From Hyphomonadaceae bacterium (GTDB lineage: Bacteria; Pseudomonadota; Alphaproteobacteria; Caulobacterales; Hyphomonadaceae), in assembly GCA_022844475.1 (NCBI GenBank), contig JALHLR010000004.1, forward strand, positions 73,004 to 109,062: a stretch of 36,059 nucleotides of DNA, given 5' to 3'. The translations under genes were made by a program, and so were the position numbers. This document shows, piece after piece, positions 1-9,700 of this stretch. The notes under the pieces are model-generated. The model did not search any database and had not been told where the DNA came from. It saw only the letters and a program-made list of their open reading frames with translations. Within the stretch, counting starts at the first letter, position 1. Every line of letters starts with the position of its first letter.

Positions 1-469
1 GCGTCAGGCCCTCAACCGGTCGCCCGATCGGGTTCGGACGATCAAGCACCCAGACTTCCTTGCCATGCTCGGCCGCCGCTTCGATGACGTAAAGCAGCGT
101 GGTGATGAATGTGTAGATCCGGCACCCCACATCCTGCAGATCAACGAGCACCGTATCGAACGTGCTCATCATCTGGCCCGTGGGGCGACGCCCTTCGCCA
201 TACAGGCTGAACACCGGAATGCCGTGCACCGGATCGGTGAAATCCGGGCTCTCGATCATGTTGTCCTGCTTGTCGCCGCGCATGCCGTGCTGCGGCCCGA
301 ACGCCGCGCTCAGCTTCACGTCGCCACACGCCGCCAGCGCATCGAGCGAATGCGTCAGGTCAGCCGTCACCGATGCGGGATGGGCCACCAGCGCGACACG
401 CCTGCCCTTCAGCGGCGCACGCAGCGATGCATCCGCAATCAGCCTGTCGATGCCAAATTTCACGGCCAT
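1..469 (-). CDS. DUF1343 family (NamZ-like exo-N-acetylmuramidase), 5' part only
   Basis: The first 156 codons are present and the gene runs off the left edge of the window. The translation begins MAVKFGIDRLIAD and carries the family landmarks: FGPQHGMRG near residues 57-65, LVDLQDVGCRIYTF near 111-124, and LDRPNPIGRPVEG near the cut end. DUF1343 proteins (YbbC/NamZ) are known as exo-acting beta-N-acetylmuramidases that take MurNAc from peptidoglycan fragments for recycling. Full members are about 380-400 residues, so more than half is outside the window. The ATG at 469 is preceded by GAGGA at five-base spacing and lies only 8 bases after the DOMON-like stop, so the two genes form an operon. 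No signal peptide is visible at this start, unlike many exported members. The family call is firm. The hydrolytic role is inferred. Confidence 0.88.
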   Translation of the reverse strand, partial: MAVKFGIDRLIADASLRAPLKGRRVALVAHPASVTADLTHSLDALAACGDVKLSAAFGPQHGMRGDKQDNMIESPDFTDPVHGIPVFSLYGEGRRPTGQMMSTFDTVLVDLQDVGCRIYTFITTLLYVIEAAAEHGKEVWVLDRPNPIGRPVEGLT

Positions 470-477
470 GGCTATCC

Positions 478-1029
478 TCACTCCGGCGCCGGCAGATCGA
501 TGACGAATCCCTCGGGCGCATGGAAATCCGGATTGCCTTCCGGATGCTGAACAGCCCAGTACGCTTTACGCCCGTCTACCGCCTCGATCACCGTGCTGAT
601 CGCTGCGCGCCACGTCGCATCCGATGACGGCAAACCTTCCACACCGGAAAGATCCAGCTCAGCCCTCAGCACGAACTGCCGCCCGAAGACCATCGTCCCG
701 ATCGGCGCTTCGTTGACCTGCCCGATATTCCGCATGCCAGACCGCCGGCTGCGAAAACTGTAGGCCGCCCATTGCCCCGTCGGCGCGAAGTTGAACTCGA
801 CATAGCCCGGAGCCTCGGCCTTCAGTATGAAGATCTCGAAACAGGTGTGCTTCCACAATTCATCCGCACGGCTCGGATTCGACAGTTCCGGGATCAGCAG
901 CGCCTCACGCTCGCCGCTCAGCCGGTAGACCAGCTCAAGCTTTCCACCGGACTTGCGGCGCACCTCGGCCGTCAGCCCATCCACGGGAAGCCGCGGCGAA
1001 TCGGAATGAGGCTGCAGCGCATGGCTCAT
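478..1029 (-). CDS. DOMON-like domain protein
   Basis: A 183-residue protein with no signal peptide or membrane segment. It resembles the DOMON-like carbohydrate/haem-binding beta-sandwich family found beside DUF1343 genes in Caulobacterales and sphingomonads. Visible landmarks are ELWKHTCFEIFI (about residues 57-68), YVEFNFAPTGQWAAYSF (about 76-92) and WAVQHPEGNPDFH near the C-terminus, a tryptophan- and aromatic-rich strand pattern typical of a ligand-binding beta-sandwich. An AGGG lies about nine bases before the ATG. The gene is followed after 8 bases by the DUF1343 hydrolase, which suggests a shared job in cell-wall or sugar metabolism. No catalytic residues can be pointed to, and the ligand is unknown. 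Confidence 0.75.
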   Translation of the reverse strand: MSHALQPHSDSPRLPVDGLTAEVRRKSGGKLELVYRLSGEREALLIPELSNPSRADELWKHTCFEIFILKAEAPGYVEFNFAPTGQWAAYSFRSRRSGMRNIGQVNEAPIGTMVFGRQFVLRAELDLSGVEGLPSSDATWRAAISTVIEAVDGRKAYWAVQHPEGNPDFHAPEGFVIDLPAPE

Positions 1030-1061
1030 GACCAGACCCTAACGCCAGCCCCGCCCGACGC

Positions 1062-1505
1062 CTACTGCCGAGACGCGATCAGCAGGTGCGCGATCAAGTC
1101 TCGCCGCTCGTTGGCGTCCGTAATTCCGTTCAACCGCATGGATGTCCCGGGAACGAAACTGTCCGGCGACTGCAGCCACTGGTCCACCAGCTCAGGCGTC
1201 CAGCCCGCCGCATCGAACCCCTTCAGTGCGGGCGAGAAATTGTACTCTGCAAGCGAAGCCACGCGCCGGTCGAACACGCCATTCAGGTTGGGCCCCACCT
1301 TGTTGCCCCTGTCTGCAGGCAGAAAATGACAAGCGCCACACTTCTTGCCGAAAAGCTCCTTGCCCTTCGCAAGGTCAGCCGTGTTGTAGGGCGCAGGCAG
1401 CTCAGCCAGAGTCGGCGCCGGCGCCCGCGACCTATCCGCCGCCGGCGGCTCTCCGCCACAGCCCACTAGAGCGATCAGCACCGGAATCATGCAAACTGCG
1501 CGCAT
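1062..1505 (-). CDS. Class I cytochrome c, lipoprotein type
   Basis: A 147-residue exported electron carrier. The N-terminus MRAVCMIPVLIALVGCGG is a lipoprotein signal with the lipobox LVGC, so the protein is probably anchored to a membrane on the periplasmic side. A Pro/Ala-rich linker follows. The single haem site is CGACH (about residues 56-60), then KVGPNL as in mitochondrial-type cytochrome c, and PGTSM supplies the likely axial methionine. The C-terminal helix ERRDLIAHLL is also typical. The gene is divergent from pgi and separated from it by about 110 bases. The ribosome site before the ATG at 1505 is weak, and a second ATG five codons in is possible but would shorten the signal. The redox partner is not evident from the neighbours. 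Confidence 0.88.
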   Translation of the reverse strand: MRAVCMIPVLIALVGCGGEPPAADRSRAPAPTLAELPAPYNTADLAKGKELFGKKCGACHFLPADRGNKVGPNLNGVFDRRVASLAEYNFSPALKGFDAAGWTPELVDQWLQSPDSFVPGTSMRLNGITDANERRDLIAHLLIASRQ

Positions 1506-1617
1506 TGCCTACTCGCCGCAAACGACTCTAACGCTAACCCGCCGCCCCGAGCCACTGGCCGACGGCATCGCCAGCGCCACATCATCCGGAAATCCGGGCT
1601 GTGCAAGGAAAAATGCA

Positions 1618-3198
1618 ATGAGCCTATCAGGCTGGAAACAGGTCGAAACCGAGGCCGCCCGCATCGCCGCCACCGACCTCCGCACGCTTGCGAACCGCGC
1701 CGACATGGCACCCTTCATCTGGACCGCACCGCACCTCGAAGCCGACGTGGCAAAGCAACCCATCGACGCCCGCGCCATGGCCGCGATGCAGGCCCTCGCC
1801 GTGGCGCGCAGGCTTGAGGACAAGATCAAGTCGCTCTTCGCAGCAGGCATCGTCAACGCATCGGAACACCGCCCCGCCCTGCATTGGGCGCTGCGCGGCG
1901 GAGGCAAGGGCATACCCGCCGTCGACGTGATGAATCGCGAAGCTGAAAAAGCCTCCATCTTCGCCGACCTCGCCCGCAAGGGCGGCCTCGGCTTCCCGCT
2001 CAAGACCATCCTCCACATCGGCATCGGCGGCTCCGACCTCGGCCCCCGCCTGATCTGGGATGCTCTGCGCGACTACGCCTCAACCGGCCCCGACATCCGC
2101 TTCGTCGCCAACGTCGATCCCGAAGACTTCCGCGAAGCCACCGCCCATCTTGAACCCGCCACAACGCTTGTCCTCGTCGTTTCGAAATCCTTCAAAACGC
2201 CCGAGACCGCCTCCAACGCCCGACTCGCGCGCGACTGGCTGGTCGAGCATCTCGGCGAGAAGCAGGCCAACGACCATCTCGCCGCCGTCTCGTCCGCGCC
2301 AGACAAGGCAAAAGCGTGGGGCGCAGGCGACGACCGCATCTTCCCGATGGATGAAGCCGTTGGCGGCCGCTACTCGGTCTGGTCCTCTGTCGGGCTGTCG
2401 CTGCAGATCGCTCTCGGCGCCGAACGCTGGACGCAATTCCTCGCCGGCGCAGCAGAGATGGACGCCCACTTTCGCGACACGCCGCTGGCTCAGAACACGC
2501 CCGCCCGCCTCGCCATGATGGACGTCTTCCTCCACACCGCACTCGGCATACCCAACCGCACCGTGCTTGCCTACGCCCACCGCCTCCGCAAACTGCCAGA
2601 CTTCCTCCAACAGCTCGAAATGGAATCCAACGGCAAGAGCGCAGCAGACGACGCAGCCGGCCTCGTCGGCCCCACCGCCCCCATGGTCTGGGGCTCGGTC
2701 GGTACGCTCGGCCAGCACTCGTTTCACCAGCTGCTTCACCAGGGCATGCGCCAGACCGCGATCGAATTCGTCGCCAGCCGCGACGCCGGCGGCGGCGACT
2801 GGACGCGCGGCCGCGCCCTTCTCGCCAACGCCTTCGCGCAGGCTGAAGGCCTGCTCGCCGGCCGCTCAACCGCAGAAGCCAGCAAGCAGCTCGCCGAGCA
2901 GGGCAAGACCGGCCCCAAAGCCGACGACCAAGCCCGTCATATGAACATGCCCGGCAATCGTGGCTCCACCACTGTCCTGCTCGAGGCCCTGACGCCCGAA
3001 TCCGTCGGCGCCCTCATCGCCCTTTATGAACACCGCACCTTCGCCGCGGGGATCCTCTGGGGCATAAACCCCTTCGATCAGTGGGGCGTCGAACGCGGCA
3101 AAGTCCTCGCTGAAGAACTCGACAAGGCGCTGGCCGGCGGCGACCCGGGCAAGCGCGATCCGTCCACACTCCGCCTTGTCCAGCGCACACGGCGCTAG
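1618..3198 (+). CDS. pgi: Glucose-6-phosphate isomerase
   Basis: A 526-residue cytosolic enzyme that interconverts glucose 6-phosphate and fructose 6-phosphate. Phosphosugar-binding motifs are clear: IGIGGSDLGPRL, VSKSFKTPET, DEAVGGRYSVWSSVGL (first family signature) and INPFDQWGVERGK (second signature, with the catalytic lysine). EMESNGKS and GQHSFHQLLHQG carry the conserved active-site Glu and His. The frame is open from 1489, but the ATG at 1618 fits the family start (MSLSGWKQ) and has AAGGA just upstream; the earlier stretch is the divergent promoter region shared with the cytochrome gene. Length is within the usual 520-550. The sense strand is strikingly C-rich. Confidence 0.97.
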   Translation: MSLSGWKQVETEAARIAATDLRTLANRADMAPFIWTAPHLEADVAKQPIDARAMAAMQALAVARRLEDKIKSLFAAGIVNASEHRPALHWALRGGGKGIPAVDVMNREAEKASIFADLARKGGLGFPLKTILHIGIGGSDLGPRLIWDALRDYASTGPDIRFVANVDPEDFREATAHLEPATTLVLVVSKSFKTPETASNARLARDWLVEHLGEKQANDHLAAVSSAPDKAKAWGAGDDRIFPMDEAVGGRYSVWSSVGLSLQIALGAERWTQFLAGAAEMDAHFRDTPLAQNTPARLAMMDVFLHTALGIPNRTVLAYAHRLRKLPDFLQQLEMESNGKSAADDAAGLVGPTAPMVWGSVGTLGQHSFHQLLHQGMRQTAIEFVASRDAGGGDWTRGRALLANAFAQAEGLLAGRSTAEASKQLAEQGKTGPKADDQARHMNMPGNRGSTTVLLEALTPESVGALIALYEHRTFAAGILWGINPFDQWGVERGKVLAEELDKALAGGDPGKRDPSTLRLVQRTRR

Positions 3199-3248
3199 AC
3201 ATTAGCTCTCACAAGGCCGACTCTCCGCGCCTTCCATGAGGATGGACG

Positions 3249-4598
3249 ATGCGCCTTGCTCTGCTGTCATGCCTTACGCTTGCTGCGTGCGCCGGAACGC
3301 CAGATACGCGTCCGATCAACCTGCCACTCGCCGCGACGCCATCGGCAAAGGCGGAGATCGACATCGCGGGCGATGGCGACGTCATTGCACTAGCCTTGTC
3401 TGGTGGCGGCGCCCGAGCTGCCTCGTTCTCGCTGGGCGTGCTGCAGCAGCTCCGCGACACCAGGGACTCCACGGGCGGTCGCCTGATCGACCGCGTCGCC
3501 CTTGTGACCGCCGTCTCCGGCGGCGCCATCACAGCTGCATGGTTCGGCCAGCACGGGCCGGATGGTCTCGACGGCCTCCGCGCCGCCGCCCTCGACAAGG
3601 ACTGGCAGTCACAGCTCCACACCACCTGGATGTCGCCCCAGAACTGGGAGCGCCTCATGCAAGGCGGCCTCAATGGCCCCGACAAGCTGTCGACATGGCT
3701 CGACAAGGAAGTCTTCAACGGCGGGAAAATGCGCGACATCAAGGCCCGGCCCCGCATCATCATCAACGCAACCGATCTCTACAGCGGCGCACCCTTCGCC
3801 TTCGAGGCGCCATGGTTCGATGCCATCTGCAGCGACCTCGACGCCGTGCGTCTTTCCGACGCCGTTGCCGCGTCCATGGCAGTGCCCGTCGCATTCCGCC
3901 CCATCGTCGTCCGCACCTATGGCCGTGAGTGTCCGCACCAGCTCGCGCCATGGGTCGCAGCCGCCGAAGCCAGCCGCTCCGCGCCCATGCTCCTGCGCGA
4001 AACGGCGCGCTCATTCCGCTTCTTCCGCGACAGCGCGCGCATGGACTACATCCACCTCACTGACGGCGGGGTCGCAGACAATTTCGGCGTATCCTCCATA
4101 GTCACACTGCGCGCCGCCTCCGCAACGCCCTACGGCCCCTTCACCGCACGCGACGCAGTGAAGCTAAAGCGCTTCACCTTCTTCATCGTCAATGCCGAGC
4201 GGAACGCCGAGGGTGAATGGTCAAAGCGCGAATCCGGCCCCGACGGCCCGCAGCTCGTCGAAGCTCTCCTAGGCGTCTCCGTCAACGCGCCCAAGCGCGC
4301 CGCAGCCGACGCCTTTGCAGGCGAGATGGAGAGATGGGAGCGCGACGTCATCGCGTGGCGCTGCAGTCTGACGCCCGAACGCGCCGCAGCCCTCGGAGCG
4401 CCCGAAAACTGGAAATGCGCTGATGTCGATTTCCGCCTCGACGTTATCTCGTTCGCAGACGTATCCGATGAGCGCTTTCGAGACCTTGGCAAGGCTGCAA
4501 CAGCGGTCAGCCTGCCAAAGGAGACCATCGACACACTGATCGAAGGCGGCCGCCAGGCCATCGCGAATAATCCGGAAGTTCTGGCTTTGACCCGTTGA
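3249..4598 (+). CDS. Patatin-like phospholipase, lipoprotein
   Basis: A 449-residue predicted exported lipid acyl hydrolase. The N-terminus MRLALLSCLTLAAC ends in a lipobox (LAAC) followed by a Pro/Thr linker. The oxyanion loop is SGGGARAASFSLGVLQQL (about residues 50-67). The nucleophile elbow reads AVSGGA, so the first Gly of the classic G-x-S-x-G is Ala, a variant seen in bacterial patatin-like lipoproteins. The catalytic Asp is in the motif DGGVADNFG (about residue 275), completing the Ser-Asp dyad. AGGA lies 7-10 bases before the ATG. The gene starts 50 bases after pgi in the same direction and ends 32 bases from the convergent pbpC. A role in phospholipid turnover at the envelope is inferred. 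Confidence 0.88.
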   Translation: MRLALLSCLTLAACAGTPDTRPINLPLAATPSAKAEIDIAGDGDVIALALSGGGARAASFSLGVLQQLRDTRDSTGGRLIDRVALVTAVSGGAITAAWFGQHGPDGLDGLRAAALDKDWQSQLHTTWMSPQNWERLMQGGLNGPDKLSTWLDKEVFNGGKMRDIKARPRIIINATDLYSGAPFAFEAPWFDAICSDLDAVRLSDAVAASMAVPVAFRPIVVRTYGRECPHQLAPWVAAAEASRSAPMLLRETARSFRFFRDSARMDYIHLTDGGVADNFGVSSIVTLRAASATPYGPFTARDAVKLKRFTFFIVNAERNAEGEWSKRESGPDGPQLVEALLGVSVNAPKRAAADAFAGEMERWERDVIAWRCSLTPERAAALGAPENWKCADVDFRLDVISFADVSDERFRDLGKAATAVSLPKETIDTLIEGGRQAIANNPEVLALTR

Positions 4599-4630
4599 TC
4601 TCCGGACCCTCGCCCGGCGGTCCAAGGATC

Positions 4631-6760
4631 TCATTCCGAAGTCATTACCCGTACCCGCGACTTCGCGGTCCGCCCCGCTTCGTCGACGACATGCAATTCA
4701 TAGAACCCCGCCTGCCCCGGCCGCCACACGGCGTCGCCGGCCACATTGCGACCCAGCGGCCGGCCATCCACATACCAGACAAGCCGCCCATGCCCCTCCG
4801 CAGAGAGCACGTACGACACATGCTCAGTGTCTTTCCACACCTCGGCGCCGTCCGGCGGAAACATGATGTGCGGCGGCGCATTTTCCCGCTCGAACCGCGC
4901 GAGCGCATCCGGAGGAAGGTGCTGACCCGGCACGTCTTCATGCAGGCTCGGCCCAGAGCTGCGCTTCGGCATGATACGCGAAATTGTATCGTAGGCTTCG
5001 AACAGAACAGGCAACGCAGCGTCGCGACCGGTCACACCCGGCCGCGGCGCTGAATCTGCCCGGCCAATCCACACCACGACCGCGTGGCCATTGCCCACGC
5101 CTGCCGCCCAGGCATCACGGAATCCATACGAGGTTCCCGTCTTGGCCGCGATGACAGGCGCCTCCTGCGTCAGCTGTGCCGGCATCCTGCCACTCGGCGC
5201 GGGCGATGCCGCAAGAATGTCGATGATCTGCTTGGCAGACTGCGCCGACATAATCTGCGTTGATGGTTTCTTCGACGTCTTCGCATCCACAACGTCGGAC
5301 TCCAGCCAGTTCAACGGCAGCGCATGTCCCCGGTCACCCAGCGCGGCATACAGCAGCGCCAGTTCGCGCACGGTAAGCCCCGCTCCGCCGAGCGCGATCG
5401 CAAGACCGGCATCTTCATCACCGGACAGCGGCATCGACAAGTCCGCCCCCGCAAAAGCGAGAGCCGCAGCAAACCTCTGGGCCCCAACAGCATCCAGAGC
5501 TGACACGGCGGGAATGTTCAGCGAGTGCTGCAGCGCCTGCGCCACAGTCACGTCGCCACGAAAAGAGCGATCGAAATTGTCCGGCCGATAGCTGGAAAAC
5601 CGCTTAGGGGTATCGGCAATGCGCGTGTCCGGCGCAGCCACGCCGTCATCGAACGCCAGCCCATAGATGAACGGCTTCAGCGTTGACCCCGGAGACCGCG
5701 GCCTGTCCGTGAGATCGATCCACCCGCCCGCCGTGAAGCGGTTAGCCGAGCCCGCCGCCGCGCGCACTTCGCGGTTGGCAATATCGACCGCCATGATCGC
5801 AACCTGTACACTATCCCGCGACGGCCCAGCGGCGCGCGTCGCCAACGCCTCGACTTCCTTCTGAAGCGCCATGTCGATCGTCGTGCGGATATTGTCGGGC
5901 GACGATGCACGCCGCAGCGCTTCCTCGGAAGCATGCCAGGCAAGCTGGGGAAAGTCGCCGCGCCGCGGCGCGGGATACTCAGCCGACTCCGCGGCCAGAT
6001 CCTTCGCGAACACTCCCTCGTCCGCTAGCCGCATCAGTACGCGCTCACGCGCCACGATCGCCGCCTTGGGGCGCAGGTCCGGCCGTCGCGCTTCCGGCGA
6101 CTGCGGCAGCGCGATCAGCATCGCGATCTGATCGGGTGACAGGTTGTCAGGCTCCCGTCCGAAATACGCCCACGACGCTGCGCGTATGCCTTCAAGGTTG
6201 CCGCCATAAGGCGCCATCGTGAGGTAGAGCTCGAGGATCTCTTCCTTGCTCAGCCGCCGCTCAAGCTGCCAGGCGCGGAACGCCTCGATCGCCTTGGAAA
6301 CGATATTGCGCGGCCGCGGCTCGAGAAGCCGGGCCGTCTGCATTGTGATCGTTGATCCGCCGGACACGACCTCGCCAGACGCTGCCAGCGATCCAGCCGC
6401 GCGCGCCAGTGCAAGCAGGTCCACCCCGCCATGCCCCATGAAGCGTTTGTCTTCATACGCCAGCAGCGCCTCGACGAAATCAGGATCGATCCCTTCGAGA
6501 TGCGCCTTCATCCGCCATTTGCCGTCCTCCACCGGAAAGACGCGCATCACAGCGCCGCGCCGGTCAAGAACGACGCCGGATACGACGTCCGCGCGATACA
6601 GAGGCGGCGGCACCAGCCAGTCGATCAGCACCAGCGGCAGGAGCACGTACAGGACGACCAGCGCCACGCGCCGCCACCATTCCGGCGGCCACCACAGGCG
6701 GAAGCGCCACTCCTTGCGGGGCAGCATCTTCCTTAGCCTGTCAGTCCACGTCGTGCTCAT
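4631..6760 (-). CDS. pbpC: Penicillin-binding protein 1C, bifunctional class A
   Basis: A 709-residue peptidoglycan synthase anchored in the inner membrane. A basic, Trp-rich cytoplasmic tail precedes one membrane segment at about residues 32-50. The GT51 glycosyltransferase domain shows EDKRFMGHGGVD, GGSTITMQ and RRLSKEEILELYLT. The transpeptidase domain shows SPGSTLKPF (active Ser with STLK), HSLN (SxN motif) and KTGTS. A PBP1C-type C-terminal beta domain follows, with VWYVDGRPLG. The gene lies 32 bases downstream of the alpha-2-macroglobulin gene, the pairing known for E. coli yfhM-pbpC. Start is uncertain: the ATG at 6760 has AGGA almost touching it, and the ATG 11 codons later has AAGGA two bases away. 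The product is known to be dispensable in E. coli and is linked to cell-wall repair. Confidence 0.95.
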   Translation of the reverse strand: MSTTWTDRLRKMLPRKEWRFRLWWPPEWWRRVALVVLYVLLPLVLIDWLVPPPLYRADVVSGVVLDRRGAVMRVFPVEDGKWRMKAHLEGIDPDFVEALLAYEDKRFMGHGGVDLLALARAAGSLAASGEVVSGGSTITMQTARLLEPRPRNIVSKAIEAFRAWQLERRLSKEEILELYLTMAPYGGNLEGIRAASWAYFGREPDNLSPDQIAMLIALPQSPEARRPDLRPKAAIVARERVLMRLADEGVFAKDLAAESAEYPAPRRGDFPQLAWHASEEALRRASSPDNIRTTIDMALQKEVEALATRAAGPSRDSVQVAIMAVDIANREVRAAAGSANRFTAGGWIDLTDRPRSPGSTLKPFIYGLAFDDGVAAPDTRIADTPKRFSSYRPDNFDRSFRGDVTVAQALQHSLNIPAVSALDAVGAQRFAAALAFAGADLSMPLSGDEDAGLAIALGGAGLTVRELALLYAALGDRGHALPLNWLESDVVDAKTSKKPSTQIMSAQSAKQIIDILAASPAPSGRMPAQLTQEAPVIAAKTGTSYGFRDAWAAGVGNGHAVVVWIGRADSAPRPGVTGRDAALPVLFEAYDTISRIMPKRSSGPSLHEDVPGQHLPPDALARFERENAPPHIMFPPDGAEVWKDTEHVSYVLSAEGHGRLVWYVDGRPLGRNVAGDAVWRPGQAGFYELHVVDEAGRTAKSRVRVMTSE

Positions 6761-6792
6761 TCCTGAACGGCCTGCTCATGGCGAGCCGCCTG

Positions 6793-9700
6793 CTATCGCT
6801 TGGTTACCGTGATGGTCCGCGAAACCGTCCGCGCGAAGGTCTCGGGGCGATACATATCCTCGGCGACCACGCCCGGCATCGTGAACGTGCCTGGCGTCAC
6901 GGCCCGGACCATGTAGGCCACCGTCTCGCGGCGCTGGTCGAACAGGTCGAACGACGCGATGAACCGGTCATCCCGCGCCTCCGCTATGTTCGGCGCAGCC
7001 AACTCTCCGAGGAAGGCGTACGGACCCGTATTGCCTGCATCCTCCGGCCGGAGGACAGCCTCGATCTCGAAGCCTGCCGGCAGCAGGTCGGCGATGATCA
7101 GCGGCGTGCGACGCATCTCCGTCGCCGCCACCGTGAGCGCGACGATGATGCGGTCGCCCTGGCGGAACGTGTCGCCATTGATGGCCTCTCCGCCCGGTGT
7201 CCACAGCTGCTTGTTGGCAAGCATGCCGTCGAACGCCGCAGCCGGCGCCGTCGCCGGCGAGCCGCGCGAGACAGCGGTCACATACAGCTGTCCCTGTCCG
7301 TTATTCGTGAACACCGGCGGCTGCGCGATCTGCGCGTCACGCATGCGATAAGCGCCGTTGCCCGCACCGTCGGCCCGCCCCTGTACAGCAACATTCACCG
7401 CCGACTGGCCGCCCGACAGCGCATTCGCCGCGAGAAGAAGGAACGCCTTCTCCTGCGTCGTCAGCCTGTCAGGCTCCGGAAGGTCCTGGGCCACGCGCTG
7501 GGACAGTCTCTGCACCAACGTCGTCTGCTTGGCTTCATGCGCAACTGCCAGCACGCCGGCGAGGTCGCGACGTGGCGTCTGGTAGTAGTCGCCGGTGTTG
7601 ACGTAGCCGAGCGCACGCTCCGCCGAGTCGAACGCGGATTTCGCACGCGCATTGTCGCCGATCATGTAGAGCGCGGCGCCCAGCTGCGCCCGCGCAAGCG
7701 GGCTCTGGATCTGGTTCAGCCGGTCATCATGCAGATAGCGAAGGCGCGCACGATCCATCCGGCGGGCTTTCGCCAGCACATAGGACGCGTACGCCACCGA
7801 CCGGTCCATCATCTGGCGCTCGGTATCGGTGTGGTAGCGGCTCTCATAGACTTCGAAGTCGTAGCCCGACGAGTAGCGCGACTCCCGGATCGCAAATTCC
7901 TCAAGAGAGTCATACGCCTTGTCGAGCGCAGCGTCAGGAACGACGTAACCGGCGGCCTTCGCACGGAACAGGAAGTCCGTTGCATAAGCCCCCAACCACG
8001 GGCTCGACAGCGCATCACCCGTCCGCCACAGGCCGATGGCTCCATCGGCGCCTTGCCGGTTAAGCAGCGTGTTGACCGCCTCCTGCACCTGGATGCGAAG
8101 ATCAGCCGGCGTCTTGCGACCCGCGAGCGCCGCAACCTGCGCCGCATAAAGCAGCGGCAGCGCACGGCTGGTGATCTGCTCTGTGCATCCGTAGGGATAC
8201 TGCTCCAGCGAGTCGAACAGCGCCGCCGCGTCCATCGGAATGGGCGAGAATGACACCTGCACATAGCCCGAGCCCGGCACAAACGAAGACAACGAGTTGG
8301 CCGCTGGCGAGAACGTCGCCCCCGGCTGGATCGTCGTGCGGATCACATTGCTCGCAGGCATCCAGGCCGAGCGTGTCTGGATCGGATAGCTGCGCGTCAC
8401 CGCATAGCCGCCAGGCCCCGTGAGGTTGAACGAGATGTTCGAGACACCCTCAGCGCCCGACGAGAAAGTCGCGTCCCGATCCATACGCTGGCTCCTGGCG
8501 AGGTTCGCCGAAAGCGTGCCTGTCGTCGCTCGCACCGGACCCGTGGCCTGCAGGGCGGCATTGTAGACGCCAGCCTCGCCTTCCACGTTGTCCAGCGTCA
8601 GCGTGCCCGTGGCAGTGTCGCCCGGCGCAAGGAAGCGCGGAAGCGCCAGCAGCGCAGGTACCTGGTCGCGCACGGTCACCGGCTTAGACGCCGATCCCAC
8701 GCCCGAATTGGACCACGCCACCGCCATCAGCCGCAGCTCACCGTTGAATGCCGGGACATCGAACGTCACCGACGCCTTGCCGCCATTCAGCTTCACCGGC
8801 GCCGACATCAGCACGACCGACTGCGTCGGAACAACGGTAAGGCCGGCCCCGCCGATCTGGTCGCCGCCCTGACGAATGTTGCCGGCCGCGCCCTGGTTCG
8901 GGTCGAGCAGGCGTCCATAGTCGTCGCGCAGCTCAACGCCCAGCCGCCGCTTGCCGAAGAAGTATTCGGCGGGATCAGGCGTCTGGAATCCGGTCAGCAA
9001 CAGGATGCCTTCGTCCACCGCGGCGATCTGGACATACCCATTGTCGCCAGGCCCAGCCGCAGTGACGTTGACCGTCATCTTGTTGTTCGGCCGCTGCACC
9101 GCAGGCGCTGCGATATCCAGCTTGAACGTCCGCGGCGCCACATCCACTGCAACGTGAGCAACGCCCACCGCACGGCGCGGCTTCGGCGTCTTCACAGCGT
9201 CACGCGGCGTGTAGACCGTCGCCATCACATAGACGCCCGCGCCCCACTCCTTGGTCACAGGCAGGCGGATGTTCGCACCTTCGTTGGCCTTCACGGACAC
9301 TGTACGTGTGAGAATGACGTTCTCCGAAGCGACCACGATTTCCGCTTCGCCTGAATAGGGAGGCATGATCGTGACGTTGAGATCGCCGCCGATAGCCGGT
9401 AGCGCATCGGGAACCTGCACGCGCACGCGATCCGGCGCCTCGACGCCCTCCTGCGGCTGGCCGCCCCAGCCAGACCAGAAACCATAGGAAGCTTCCCCGC
9501 CATTGGCCTCTTCGGTCAGGTAGATTTCATAGTCGCCATAATCGAGTTGGCGCGTCTTGATCGTCCCGCGGCCACCTTCCGCGACAGGGATCCTGCCGCT
9601 TTCCAGTTCGACGACACGACGCGACTGGCGCCACTGCCAGGCGCCGCCGTTCTCGCGATACCAGTCATACTTCCAGTCGATGCGAACCAGGCGCCAATTG

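Noticed and set aside
4599..4630. Hairpin between the patatin-like gene and pbpC as a terminator
   Set aside because: Only five good pairs (GGACC/GGTCC) with a ten-base loop and no T-run; too weak to list.
6778..8253. A 491-codon plus-strand frame opposite the same gene
   Set aside because: Same reasons: Arg-rich shadow frame with no recognisable motif.
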